Shown here: piece by piece, positions 1 to 11,488 of the stretch
Numbering within the stretch: position 1 is the first letter of the stretch
Layout of the letters: every line of letters starts with the position of its first letter
Source: Anaeramoeba flamelloides
Taxonomy: Eukaryota; Metamonada; Anaeramoebidae
NCBI GenBank assembly: GCA_027625915.1
Contig: JANTQA010000032.1
Coordinates: 8,060,001-8,124,000, forward strand
Direction of reading: 5' to 3'
Length of the DNA stretch: 64,000 bases
Translations under genes and position numbers: made by a program
Notes under the pieces: generated by a model
Database searches by the model: none
What the model was told of the DNA's origin: nothing
What the model saw: only the letters and a program-made list of their open reading frames with translations

Positions 1-1931
1 TTATGATTTTTTATATAAAAAGTTCGAACACTCTAGTTTATTATACACCATCCAAAAGAAAAAATATTGAAGGTTATTTTTAATATAAAATGTAACAGAA
101 TTTTTTCCTGGAAAAATATTTTTTGAAAATATAGTTTTTAACCAATATTATTTTTCTTTTTTTGTGAGAAGAATAGTCAAATTTAGTAATATTTTAGCTT
201 TTTTTCTACTACCACCACAGTATCAATCAGGATAAAAATTGCCAACCACCTGGTTATAATTAAAGAACACGTTATTTTGAAAGATATTTAAAAATTTAAA
301 ACATAAGGAGTTTCTGAAAAAGAATATCAATGAATAAAATAAAAATAAAGAAAGATTTTAATAAAGAGTTAAAAATTTTTTTTATAGTTATTCGAATTTA
401 GACCAATTAATAGGATTTATGTTATAAAATCAAATTTATTTACGAAATTTTTTTCCTTTAAAATACCGAATCATATTAGTATGGAAATATTCTATAATAC
501 TGCGCAAGATTTTTTTAATGTTTATATATCTAATTTAATTCATTATTTTTTGGTTAATATCAATCTGAAAATCATAACAAAAGATTATTTTTAGGGTTCT
601 TTGGACTTTTTTAAGTGTTTTTTTAATATTTTTTTTAATAATATACAAAGTGATCAAGAATATCATTTTTTTTTCTACAGTATTGGTATATTTTAGAACC
701 TACTTCTCCCTGCCTCAATGTTTAAGATTTTTATTTCCATTTGAAAATAACTTGATTTTTGAAAGGGTTTTTGAAAAAATTTGGTCTTGATTTGGTTTTT
801 TAAAACCAAAATTTCCTCTAAATTAGTCATTTTTAAGATATCATTTCAATTTTCTGTTTTATGTTCCTTGTAATAATTCTATATGTTTTACATTGATATA
901 ATTTGATTTTTGTGTGGTTTTTTCTTGATTTCTACTTTCATGTGTTTCAACACTCAGGTTTTTCCATATTACATTTTAAAAAACTTGACTAAATAATTTA
1001 TCACTAGAAAATGTTTTAGTTTTATAATGGGTTTAAAGTTTCCGTTCTTAGAAGAGTTTTATGTTTGGGGTTAGTTCTAGTTTCCAATTTGGAAATTTTT
1101 TAAGTATATTTTTGAATTTTGAATATATTTTTATTTTTTTTTATTAATACAGATTCGTTTTTTTTTTTTTTTTTTTTTTTTTTTTGATATATATCTGGGT
1201 ACTTTGGGTTAAAAATACCTATACCATCTACATTTTGGTGTAAAATGATATCTTTAAGAAATTTTTTATATCTGATTTTGATATGCTTTTATTCTATAAA
1301 TTTTATCGGGTCATTTTTAAATTAAGAAATAAAATTTTAAGTTGTTGAATAGTTAGTTCTCTTTAATAAGCAAATTATGGTGGTGATCAAAAAAAGGAGA
1401 AAGTCACCAATCCTTAAATAATTGGGGTAAAAATCCCTTTTTTATGTATTTTTTACCTTTTTTCTATTATTTTTACTCTCTTTCATTTATTTCGAGTTCT
1501 TCAATCTCTTTTTTTGTCTTTGTTTTGAAATAATTTTTTTTTTCTTTCAATTTTTTAAAGTAAAGATATCCTCTAAGTTATAATCTTGCCTAAATTATAG
1601 CTAGGATCAAAAACTCTAAAACTAAGTTTAAATCTTCTGGGGTACCTCTGTTTGTTTTTAATTTGGGGAGTAACCCGAAATTTTAATAACTTTTAAATTT
1701 CTTTTTAAAATTAAAAAAAAAAAACACAGCAAACATGAAGTAATTTTGTTGTTTTACCTTTCTTCAAACATATTTAGAGAAAAAAAATAAAGAAATTTAA
1801 ATAAAGAAAACTTTTTATTTTAATTCTCCAGTATATTATTTACTAATAATTTTAAAAAAAAATAAAAAATAAAAAAACAATCAATTAAATATGAATTTTA
1901 ATAAATTTGATTAGTTTTCCGATTGATTTTT
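1..1931. other. Gene-free AT-rich stretch
   Basis: No convincing coding frame on either strand. It holds long A and T runs (a T run near 1160-1184) and nothing else I can name. Confidence 0.6.
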
Positions 1932-3335
1932 TACAGTCGGTTCCACTTTTAAGGCACAAATTTTCAACGAAATTTAAGTAACAAGAAAAATCTCAAATTA
2001 AGGCACATTTTTTGGAATTTTTTTTTACACAATTTATTTTACTAAAATCTGAATTTTATACTTTAAGGAAGTAAGTACATTTTACCATTTTGAAAATTTT
2101 TAATTGTGTTAACATTACTGAAAAAATATTTTTTGAGTGCCACCAGATATTGAAACTTTGAAACCAAAACATCATCCACTAGTCTATTTGTGAATGGAAC
2201 CAAAGTAATTCAGAGTTGAATCTGAATTTTTTCAATTTTTTGAACATTTTTTTTGATTCAATTTTTGGTTTTATTAAATAAATTTTTGGATCTAGAAATG
2301 TGTTTATACCAATGATCGAAATTAAACAAACAGTAAACCAACAAAATATACCCGAAAGGGTGTGCATTTGAAACAAATCTTTTCTTTTAGAAGACCAAAC
2401 ACGAAAGATCACCATTCCAAAGAAATTTGTTGAAATCAAGAATGAAAAAAAAAAAACCAAACAAGCCTATTTTTTAAGATTGGTTTTCTTTATCTTCTTA
2501 CTTTGCTTGAATACAAACTATTTTTTTCCTTGAATTTCTGGCCCTATTACTATTTATTATTTATTTTAAAAAACCTTTTGTGACAAATTTGCTTTCAAAA
2601 TTCAATTTTAAAATATTTTTCTCAAACCAAGCCAAAACAAGGAATACTATTTCAAAAATTAAAATAAAGGAGTTGAATTCTTGGAATCAAAAAACAGTTA
2701 CAAAAGATTCAAATCAAAATAATTCAGAAATTCAATAACAAATTGCAATCAGATTCAGAATTTTTTTGAGTTCTCATTTTAATGGAAAAAAAATAATTAT
2801 AAATTAAAACGAATTTACCCAATAACCCCACATTCTCAAGAAGAATTAAAAAAATCTCGGATTTTCTGAACACAAACCAGAATTAGATGACATAAATGAA
2901 AATAGGATTTTTAATTTCATTTTGGAAATTCTTTCAAAATAAACAGTAATTTGTTTATCAAAAATTTTCCAATTAAAATTATTTTCATAAAGAATTAAAA
3001 ATAAAACCAAATAAAGAATAAGTAATTGTGTAAAATTTTATAGATAAGATCAAGTAATAAATGATTTTTATTTATTTTTTTTTTGATCACTTTTTTCATT
3101 TTTTTGATTTGCGTTTTTTTGTTGGTATGAAAATATCAATTACTAGAATATATTCCACTCTAGTATTTATGAAAATATCAATTTATTTGGTAAAAGAAAT
3201 GATTTAAATAATTCAGAATCACATAAATGGTGGCACCCAAAAAATGAAAAATGTACTTACCCCCTTAATTGGGGATTTTTATTGATCGTTAAATTTTGCT
3301 AAAAAGTTTGTGTCTTAAAATTGGAACTGACTGTA
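1932..3335. mobile_element. Family A MITE copy 1, split by a family E insertion
   Basis: The left end reads TACAGTCGGTTCCACTTTTAA and the right end reads TTGGAACTGACTGTA, the inverted ends shared by all family A copies. The left arm (1932 to about 2066) and right arm (about 3265-3335) each carry the repeated TTAAGGCACAA-like word. Without the insert the copy would be about 200 bp, like the intact copies at 30141 and 40006. The TA at each end and the CAGTCAG terminus suggest a Tc1/mariner-type non-autonomous element; this is inference, since no transposase is present. Confidence 0.75.
2067..3264. mobile_element. Family E element copy 1 with TTAA target duplication
   Basis: The element is flanked by TTAA at 2063-2066 and at 3265-3268. 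Its ends are inverted repeats: GGAAGTAAGTACATTTT on the left and AAATGTACTTACCCCC on the right. Removing it with one TTAA restores the family A arm as seen in other copies, so the insertion and its 4-bp TTAA duplication are directly visible. It is about 1.2 kb and AT-rich. The only longer frame inside (2179-2460, minus) is low-complexity and probably not a gene. A related copy lies at 56.7-58.3 kb. TTAA duplication is typical of the piggyBac superfamily, so a non-autonomous piggyBac-like element is the working guess. Confidence 0.75.
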
Positions 3336-3639
3336 GACAAAACTGTAATTTTTATACACCTTGGTGTTTAATAAAATTCTCTTCAAAATTTTCATAATTT
3401 TTTTAATTCTAAGTTCTTGAATTATAGTGAATAAGTGGAATTTAAAAATATTTTTGTTTAATTAAAATAAAAAAAATGAATTATTTTATTTTACTCGAAT
3501 TCTCATAATTTTTTAGGCTTTAATTATTTTTCTAAATTTGAAAATAGTAAAAATTTTCTAATCAAAAAATAATTCCAAAAAGATGGTTATATTTTGTCTA
3601 AAATATAAAAATTTTCATTTGTAAAAAAATTTCAAATTA

Positions 3640-4330
3640 AGATAATTTAATATATTTTTTTGTAATCAAAACTATTTTTCAAAAATTTTGACTCGCTATA
3701 TAATGTTTATGGGAGTCATTTTGAGGTTTATTCCAGTATTCTTAACAAAAAAATATTTTCAAATTTTTAGATCATAATCATTTTTTCTAATTTTGCAAAT
3801 TTTAGTTTTGCTTTTTAAAATTTTTGCATTTCTTTTGTTTTTCTTTTTCTTTTTCTTTTTCTTATTTTTTTTTTTTTCTTTTTCTTTTTCTTTTTTTTTC
3901 TTTTTTTTTTTTTTTTTTAAAAGATCATAAAAAAAAAAAAAGATCTTTGAAAAGACAAATAATCACTAAAAAAATTTCGACTATGAAATATCTTTTCAAA
4001 TAAATTTAAATATTCATAAAAAATCGTGTTGTTAACTTTTTTTTCAGTTAAAGTCCAGTAATTAAAAATCTATAATGCTCATTTCAAAAATTGTAACTCA
4101 CTTTTTTTTATATTTATTAGTTATATTTTTTTTTTTTTAATTTTTAAAATATCAGGTTTTTATCTATTTAGAAGGATTTAAAAATGAAATACCAATCAGA
4201 TTTAATTATTTATTGTGATTGATTATTAAAAGATATGTATATATTTTCTTTTCAATTTAGTATTTCATGTGAGTAACAATTTTTGACATGGTTTTTATTT
4301 TCATCAACTGGTTTTAAATTGATACATTTT
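3640..4330. repeat. Dispersed repeat family G, copy 1
   Basis: This segment matches 43840-44430 in the same orientation through shared blocks: the TTTTCTTT-rich tract, AAAAGATCAT before an A run, AAAAATTTCGACTATG, and ATCTATAATGCYCATTTC. It matches 17210-17765 in inverted orientation. No coding frame is present. The pyrimidine tract at 3830-3918 is almost pure C/T. Confidence 0.65.
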
Positions 4331-4964
4331 GAATATTTAATCAATGTCCCAATAAAAACGGTTAATGGCTACTCTATAATTTATAATTATCAGTCTAGAG
4401 GGGGTATTTTTTGACTTTTTACAATATTTTTTATTGATCAGAAAAATGAAATTTCAGGGTTTTTCAAAATTCCTGGTGTTTTTGGTTTATAAGTTATTTT
4501 GTTTATTAAAATCATTTGTTGGAACAAATTTTTCTCAAAAATATTTGAATATTAATATAAAATTTTCTCAATTTCCTGATTCTGAGAAGTGTTGAAGTCA
4601 ATTCTAAAGTTAAAATAAATTTTCCAAAATAAATAGTAAATAGAAATTTTTCCAAGAAAAAATACAAAAATAAAAAAATAAAACACATAAAAATTTTATT
4701 AAAATTAGAAAAAACAATAAAATTATATTTTAAAGTAATACAAATAAAAGAGTCTAAAAAAAAATAAATAAATAATAAAATTCCAAAACTTTTCTAATAG
4801 ATTAAATTTGTATAGAGTTTTGAAATCATTTAAATAAATAAAAAAATTATTCGATGGTTAATAATCAATAAATTAATAAATAAGGAAGCAATGAATAAAT
4901 AAATAAATAATGGAATCAATCAAAATAAATTTACCAATTGCTCTTATAAGTAACCAATAAATAT

Positions 4965-6129
4965 TTAATTTTGAGTACAAATGGTTTGAAAAAATGCCAG
5001 TCTTTTACAAATTGTTTGTGGTTGTTTTGTAACAGGTTGAAACTTTTTGTGAATAAATTTACATCTTCTCCCATAGTTGCAAAAACCTTGTGTATTAAAA
5101 GATTTACAAACTTGAGTTTTATACTTGGGGTGCCTTGAGATTTTTCTGTTGTGTATTTGATTAAACAAGAAAATTATTTTGCAAAGGAATTAAAAAAAAG
5201 GAAACAAGGAGAAAATAAAAATTCATTTGAATAATGACTTCACATGCGCAAAAATGATTTCAAAATTTTTCATGTGTTTTTTTGATAAATTGTGATTTTT
5301 TCATTAACTGTGATACTTTTCCGGTATTCACACAAGAGATCAAGAAACTTGACAATATATTTGATGTTTTTAGTAACATTTATTGTATTTAAAAATGATT
5401 TGGAAGTGATTTGGGGTACAAACGTCAAGAGAAAATCGAAAATACTTTTTTCAAATTCAAACAAACCCAAACATCTCCAATGGTTTATTAAATGGAATTT
5501 GTTTGTCCCTTAAATATATTCAAATATATTGCCTCGATTCCTGAATTCTTATAACCATATCTCAAAAAGTGTCACAGTTAATGAAAAATAGACAATTTTA
5601 TCAAAAAAACACAGGCTAAATTCAGAAATCATTTTTGTGTATGTGTCGTCTTGGTGAGAAAACAAAAGAAAAATTACCTTAATTCTGATGTACCATGAGC
5701 AAATTGGCACTTTTTACCATACTTGCAATAACCGTTTTCGATCCATGATCGACAAACTTCTGTTTTGTATAGATTCGTTTTTGCGCTTTTTTTTCCAGAC
5801 TGTTTATAACTTTTTGGTTTGTTCCTTTTTTCAGAAGACACTTTGTTGAAAGGATGTTTTTTGTTGGTGTAGTTTAGTTTTTTATTTGTTGTTTTATTGG
5901 TTTGTTTATTTTTTGTTTTTCGAATTTGATCAAGTGCAGTCACAAACCCAATTGGTTTTTTATTTTTTTCAAGCACAAATACTCTACCTCCACGTGGATC
6001 TTTATTTGGGTGGCTTTTTAAGCTTGTTTTTGGCAAAACTAAATTACTTCCAGCTCCAATATTAATGGTTGTGTTGTATAAATATTTTCTTGCTTCTTGT
6101 TCGTTGTGAGTTTGAAGAAAGGTTGTCAT
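4965..6129 (-). CDS. Tandem CCCH zinc-finger protein, TTP/TIS11 type (two exons)
   Basis: Likely an RNA-binding regulator of mRNA stability; the TTP/ZFP36 family binds AU-rich elements in 3'UTRs. Exon 1 is 6129-5678 and exon 2 is 5145-4965, giving 210 residues. The intron (5677-5146) has donor AG|GTAAT and acceptor AACAG|A, and splits an Arg codon. Finger 1 is C126-X8-C135-X5-C141-X3-H145 preceded by YKTEVC; finger 2 is C164-X8-C173-X5-C179-X3-H183 preceded by YKTQVC. The 18-residue linker with ELR and RHPKYKT is the classic TTP spacing and forms only with this splice choice. ATG at 6129 is the first Met codon; an in-frame TTG two codons upstream is not needed. Residues 60-118 are a Lys/Asn/Thr-rich linker. 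The N-terminal 60 residues, with [18 protein letters not shown], are not recognised. The family is known; targets and binding preference here are inferred. Confidence 0.88.
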
Positions 6130-9100
6130 TTTCAAATGTTTTGAATTTCGAAAACAAAGATAAAAAGAAACAAGAGATGGAAATAAAAAATAGAAATTCT
6201 ACAAGTAAAACGAAGAAAAGTGGAACAAAAAAAATTCTCAAAGAAATAAAAAAAATTATAAAAAAATGAAAAAGAAAATTTATTTATTTTGGAAAATTTA
6301 AAAGGTAAAATATTTGTTAGTACTTTCCTATCGATCCAAAATGAAGGAAAACAGACAGTATTTCACTCCAAAAGAGAAACTCATTGAAAACTTTTCAAAC
6401 CTCTTTTATTTTGACAGAAAAGACACTTTGAAAAGAAATACATGAAAGAAGTTATTTTTTTTTTTTGTTCGATTCGATCAAGAAAAGTTTGTTTCTTTTA
6501 AAAATCACAATTTTAACAAAATTTTCAACTGTTTTTGATAAAATTAGAAAAGGGTTATTTGTTTATGAACTTTGAGGATTTGTTTGACGAAAATTGAGGA
6601 AATATAAAAATGGTTAATTTTAGCTTTTTTTTGAGTTTATTCTTTTTTGAACAAAATGTTATTTTTTGAAAAGGAAAATAAACTGGACATTTAATTGATA
6701 AACGAATTTCAATAGAAATAAATTTCATTAATTCTATTCACTTTGTTAATTTAGATTATTGAAAGTTTTCTTCAACATTCTAAACAAATGATTTTTTTGT
6801 TAAATTTCAAAATGAAAAAGACTGAAGGATAATTTCTGTTTTTTTTTGATAAAGGTTATAGAACTTGGGTCAAATTCAATGGAGTTAGTCAAACACAAAT
6901 TTTACTTCTTTCAAGATTCAAAATGATAAAAAATTTTTTTGGTCGTTTTGTGAAAAATGTGAATACTTGTTTTTCCACTTTTTCAAAAATGAGATATTCC
7001 AGACAAATAAATTGGTGGTTCAATTCCCTAGATTTATTTGTTTGAATCTTTTTTATAATTGATACATTGGAAAGTTTGGTTGAATAATAAATCCATCACT
7101 TGAGATTTTTAAAGACAAAAATATGAAAAAGAAGTTAAATTTTATTCAATTTTTAATGATAAACACATTTATTATTCTTGTTATTTGATAATTTTTTTTT
7201 TTTAATAAGGATATCTTGAACCAAAAGGTATATTTATATTAATGATACACTTGATAAAGAAGTTTGGTTCAGAAAAGATTTGATTAGTATAAAATATTTT
7301 GGCGAATTTAAATCCAAAAAATAATATATTTTTGAAAGTTTTTTGGGTATTTTAGCTTGTGTTATATTTTGAAAGTAAAAATGAAAAAAAGAACTTAAAA
7401 ATAGTTTTTGTTTGAAAAAATTCTATTGTATAAAGTTTAATAACTTCTTACATTGCATAAACCAAGACAATTTGAAGTTTAATTCATTTATATGTGTTAG
7501 AAGTTACATGATTTCTCACAAATACTAAAGCTTACGAAAAAAGTAATGGTAATAAAAAAAAAAAATAGAAAAACAACAAAAAAATGACAAAAATGTGAAT
7601 TAGGTGTTATTTACTGCAAACACGATTTCACCGATCATAAAAAATCAACGATTATTTCCATTATTAGATCATATTTCATGAAAATTTTTTTTATTAGAAT
7701 TCTGGATTTTGCTTTGAGATAATGAAATTTCAAAATCAATAAATTTATACCTGGTAAATTAGTGAAATATAAATCAAAATACAGCCAAGTATACTTTTAA
7801 GGGACAAACTTTGAAGGAAATGTAAGGCACAAAAAAATCTTAAATTAAAGCATATTATTTGGAATTTTTAAAACTCAAAATTATTTTACTAGAATCAGAA
7901 TTTTATTCCTTAATTTGTGATTTTTTTTGTACCTGAAATTTCCTTCAAAGTTTGTTTCTTTAAAAGTAAAACTGACTGTATTAAAAATTAATTTTAGTAA
8001 AAAACATTATTATTCAATATCTAGAAATCTCGTGAAGTTTCATTCATGAATTTGGATTTTAAAAATTAATTTTTAAAAAAAAAATATTTTGAAATCACTT
8101 ATAAAATTCAACTTTTGCCAAATTTCAAAATTACAGTCAAACTTTATTATTATTATTTTTTTCTTTTTTCATTTGTCTTTAAAAAAATAAAATCATTACA
8201 TTATATTTTTATTTATAAATCTATATTTGTTATTATCTCTAAAAACGTTAATAAAATACCTTATTATTAAAAAAAAAAACATTAAACAACTTTTTTTCTG
8301 GTGAAAAATATTCCCCTTTTTTTGAAATTTAGCATAGTTACAGATATACCAATTGTGAACCAAGATGGAAAAACTTGCAATTCACATGACATATTCTTTT
8401 TTATTGATTTCAAGTACCAGAATCCTTAAAAAAAAGTCTTTTATCAATAAAAAAAAAAAAAATTAAAAAATTAACTTTAAATTTGTTTTTGTCAAAATAA
8501 CCTATAGAGAATTATTAAATCAGCAGACGTTTCCAAATAGAAAAAAAATGGTTCTTTATCCTCAAAAAATTATTTTTAATCTTCAAATAAAACATAAATA
8601 AAAGAAAAGTAGATATGTTCTTTGTTTCTTTTATTTAATTCTTAAAAAATTATTTCTTAACAATGGAAAATAAATCTTCAAATTTAAACTCAAATAAAAA
8701 TAGCCAATTCAAAATTAACATTGATCATTTAAAAAAACAATAAATTTTTGAAAAATCATATAAAATTCTGAAAAATTTTGAACAAAATTACCATCCTAAT
8801 TAACAATTTACACCAAAAATCGGGGAGTTTAGTTTTATAAGTGATTTTTCATTCAGTATACATACGGATATTTAATTAGTGGTTTTATTGGAACAAGAAG
8901 AGAAAATAGTTTATATTTTCTTTAGAAACCTGGTTTAAAAGCTTAGGACACTGGTTTTTTTAATTATTGTATTTAATAAAACCAATTTAATATGATAAAT
9001 AGAACCAAAACCGAGTTTGTTATCATTTAAGTAATGGTAACATTTCATGAAATGAAATTTATCCTTGTCAGATTTATAATAATTTCTGAATTTTTTTTAA

Positions 9101-9639
9101 AAAAGAGATTTATGTAAAAATTCTAATTAACTCCTCTTAATTCCTTCTGTAATCTCTTATTTTGAGAATAGTGATTGGGATTTCTTTCAAATTAAACATA
9201 CGAATTTTATATCTAAATGTTTATCCGAAATCCTTGCAACTAAAATTTTGAAATAAAAAAGAATAGCTAAAAGAGTGACATTAAATCTCTTATAACGAAA
9301 ATTTTTCCAGTTTAAGAATGGTATTCAATCAAAATAATGTATTGAATAAGGAATTTGACTATCTGTTCATCTTTCAGCTCACAAATTTGAAAGATCCAAA
9401 GAATTCCATGACCTTTCAAAAGCTCAGCTTTTTTCAAATCCTTTTTGACAAGAGTTAAAGCTTTTAAAAACTTTTCAACACTTTTACAGAGGTAAAGCTC
9501 TGAAATAAGTGTTGTAGGTTTTCAAATTTTGGTGGCACTTTGGAAGAGAAAAGGCTTGGAAGTGGAAATCATTTTTTCCAAATATTTTTTTTTTTTTTCA
9601 TTTGAATTGAAAATTTTTTCCACATAACAAAGTTTTTCT
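6130..9639. other. Intergenic region, AT-rich, with one family A copy
   Basis: Between the zinc-finger gene and the hydrolase gene, which diverge from each other. Apart from the MITE at 7780-7980 I see no gene, RNA or organised repeat. The last 250 bases are less AT-extreme and presumably contain the hydrolase promoter, but no motif is clear. Confidence 0.55.
7780..7980. mobile_element. Family A MITE copy 2 (diverged)
   Basis: It runs from TACAGCCAAG to AAAACTGACTGTA. The arms keep words such as TTAAGGGACAAACTTTGAAGG and its inverted partner CCTTCAAAGTTTGTTTCTTT, but match other copies less well, so this is an older copy. About 200 bp and without a coding frame. Confidence 0.65.
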
Positions 9640-10872
9640 ATGAACTTCAAAAACATCAAAAAATCAGAATACAAAGGTTATTATAATGAAGTTGTGAATC
9701 AAGTGATTCGTCCTTACCGAAGTGAGTATAGTCTCAATGATTTATGGAATGAGAGAACGATTGGGAAGACGCGGGTTATTCGAACACCTGTCGAAATTAA
9801 AAATGAAAGAGGGTTAACTCTTCAGTGCTCATACTACAGGCCCAAGGGGAGCGAAAGCACTCCTTTACCAACTGTCATATACTGCCATGGCAACGCGGGT
9901 AATCAGAGCAATGCGCAAGAGGCTGTGAGCTTATTGCTTCCGTCAAAGGTGTGTGTCTTTGGGTTTGACTTTTCGGGGTGCGGGCTGTCTGAGGGCGAGT
10001 ACATCTCTCTTGGGTGGTTTGAAAAAGACGACATCAAGGCTGTAGTCAAGTACCTGCGCTCGCAAGAAAAGCAATGCTCGACGATCGGGCTGTGGGGGAG
10101 GTCTATGGGAGCATCAAGCTCGATCATGTACATTGTCGAAGACCCATCGATCGCAGGATTGGTTTTGGACTCTTCCTTCTCTGATCTCAAGGTTCTTTGT
10201 AACGAGCTGATCGCAATGTCTGGTATGAAGATCCCCAAGCTGATCGTTTCTGCAGCGCTCAAAGTGATCAAGAAAAGCATCAAAAAGCGAGCCAAGTTTG
10301 ACATCAACAAGGTCAAGCCAATCGACTATATGAAGAGTTGCTTCGTGCCTGTTCTGTTTGCACACGCAGAACAAGACAACTTCATTAACATGTCTCATTC
10401 ACAAAACTTGTACAAAGCCTACCAAGGCGACAAAAACTTGATTACCTTTGATGGCGACCATAACACCCAAAGGCCAAGTTTTTTCCGAGACTCTGTCTCA
10501 ATCTTTTTTAAAAACACCCTCAATGCTCGATCTTGGGATGAAGAGAAGGATGAACAGGAAGACGACGAGCTTATACAAAGCCTAAAAACGAATACAGATT
10601 TATTGGAAAACCTAAATAATAATAATAATAATAACCAATTCACTGGGTATGGCGGGTATGGTCAATTCGGTGGATATGGCGACGACAATGACCCACAATT
10701 AATGCAAGCATTATTGGAAAGTATGAAAGATGTGAAAATAAATCAAAACCAAAATCAAAATCAAAATCAAACTGAAAATGAAAAAAAGACAATTAATAAT
10801 CAAGTAAACCTAGAAGACGAAATGGACGAAGAACTAAGAAAGGTTTTAGAATTAAGTAAAATTGAAAAATAA
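9640..10872 (+). CDS. Alpha/beta-hydrolase with C-terminal ubiquitin-interacting motifs
   Basis: A 410-residue intronless gene. Residues 45-295 form an alpha/beta-hydrolase of the serine aminopeptidase S33/BEM46-like group. The oxyanion segment is YCHGNAGN (H83-G84), the nucleophile elbow is G153-R-S155-M-G157, the acid is D246 in AHAEQDN and the base is H274 in DGDHNT, so the triad is complete. The C-terminus (300-410) is Asn/Gln-rich and holds short acidic helices that fit the ubiquitin-interacting motif: DPQLMQALLESMKD (351-364) and DEELRKVLELSKIE (396-409), with a weaker DDELIQSLK (308-316). There is no signal peptide or membrane span, so a cytosolic enzyme recruited to ubiquitinated proteins is a fair inference; the substrate is unknown. 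The catalytic core is strikingly GC-rich (34 of 60 bases in 9961-10020) while both ends of the gene are AT-rich. The start is the first ATG of the frame. Confidence 0.92.
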   Translation: MNFKNIKKSEYKGYYNEVVNQVIRPYRSEYSLNDLWNERTIGKTRVIRTPVEIKNERGLTLQCSYYRPKGSESTPLPTVIYCHGNAGNQSNAQEAVSLLLPSKVCVFGFDFSGCGLSEGEYISLGWFEKDDIKAVVKYLRSQEKQCSTIGLWGRSMGASSSIMYIVEDPSIAGLVLDSSFSDLKVLCNELIAMSGMKIPKLIVSAALKVIKKSIKKRAKFDINKVKPIDYMKSCFVPVLFAHAEQDNFINMSHSQNLYKAYQGDKNLITFDGDHNTQRPSFFRDSVSIFFKNTLNARSWDEEKDEQEDDELIQSLKTNTDLLENLNNNNNNNQFTGYGGYGQFGGYGDDNDPQLMQALLESMKDVKINQNQNQNQNQTENEKKTINNQVNLEDEMDEELRKVLELSKIEK

Positions 10873-11274
10873 TACAAAAAATATTTGGCTTTATAATTAT
10901 TATTTAATCTTTTTCTATAAATGTTTGAAATTTCTTTTTTATAAAAAACAAACCAAAAAAAAAAAAAAGTTAAATTTTTAAAAATTACATGTTTTTTTTT
11001 TTAATTGGACTTTTTTTAAAAATATCAAAAAGTTTAATGAAATATGTTGAAAAATAATTTTATTTTTTGAGATAATAAAGGTTTATTAAACTAACATTTT
11101 TTCAATTATACTTTATAAAAATTAAAAAAAAATTAGGTTCAAAAAATCAAAATTATTCCTTTTTGTTTTTTGGAATGTTTTAATTTTTTGGAAATCATTT
11201 TTTCTAATTACACCACTTTGTTTTTATTTTTTTTTTTTTTTATCCTTGATTAGGGCAACAGGATCATAATTAAA
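10873..11274. other. 3' flank of the hydrolase gene
   Basis: AT-rich stretch after the TAA stop, with long A and T runs and several AATAAA-like words. No further gene seen. Confidence 0.5.
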
Positions 11275-11480
11275 TTTTTTTCAAAAAAAAATAAAAGTAT
11301 TTGCTAATTTTTCACTTTTTGATAACTTCATTTATAATAAACGCTATTGGTTAATATAAGAGATCTTTATACAAAAAATAATTTGAAAGATATTTAATAA
11401 TTTATGTTGGAAAATACAATTGTTCAGGTTATATTATCATTTTTTTTCAGATTTAATAGTAAAAAATTTGAATAATTTTT
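11275..11480. repeat. Dispersed repeat family H, copy 1
   Basis: Shares blocks such as TTTGATAACTTCATTTATAAT and ATGTTGGAAAATACAATTGTTC with 45040-45340. It is the inverse of 17970-18240 and 31850-32160, where the same blocks read GTTTATTATCAGTGAAGTTA and GGAAAATTGAATTTTTCAA. No coding frame. Confidence 0.5.
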
Positions 11481-11488
11481 AATCATAG

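Noticed and set aside
2179-2460. 93-codon minus frame in family E copy 1
   Set aside because: It lies in a repeat, is Phe/Lys-rich, and the frame is not conserved in copy 2.
9903-10643. Three minus-strand frames of 74 to 137 codons in the hydrolase gene
   Set aside because: They are antisense shadows of the GC-rich coding region, where stops are rare; the plus strand has a full catalytic triad.
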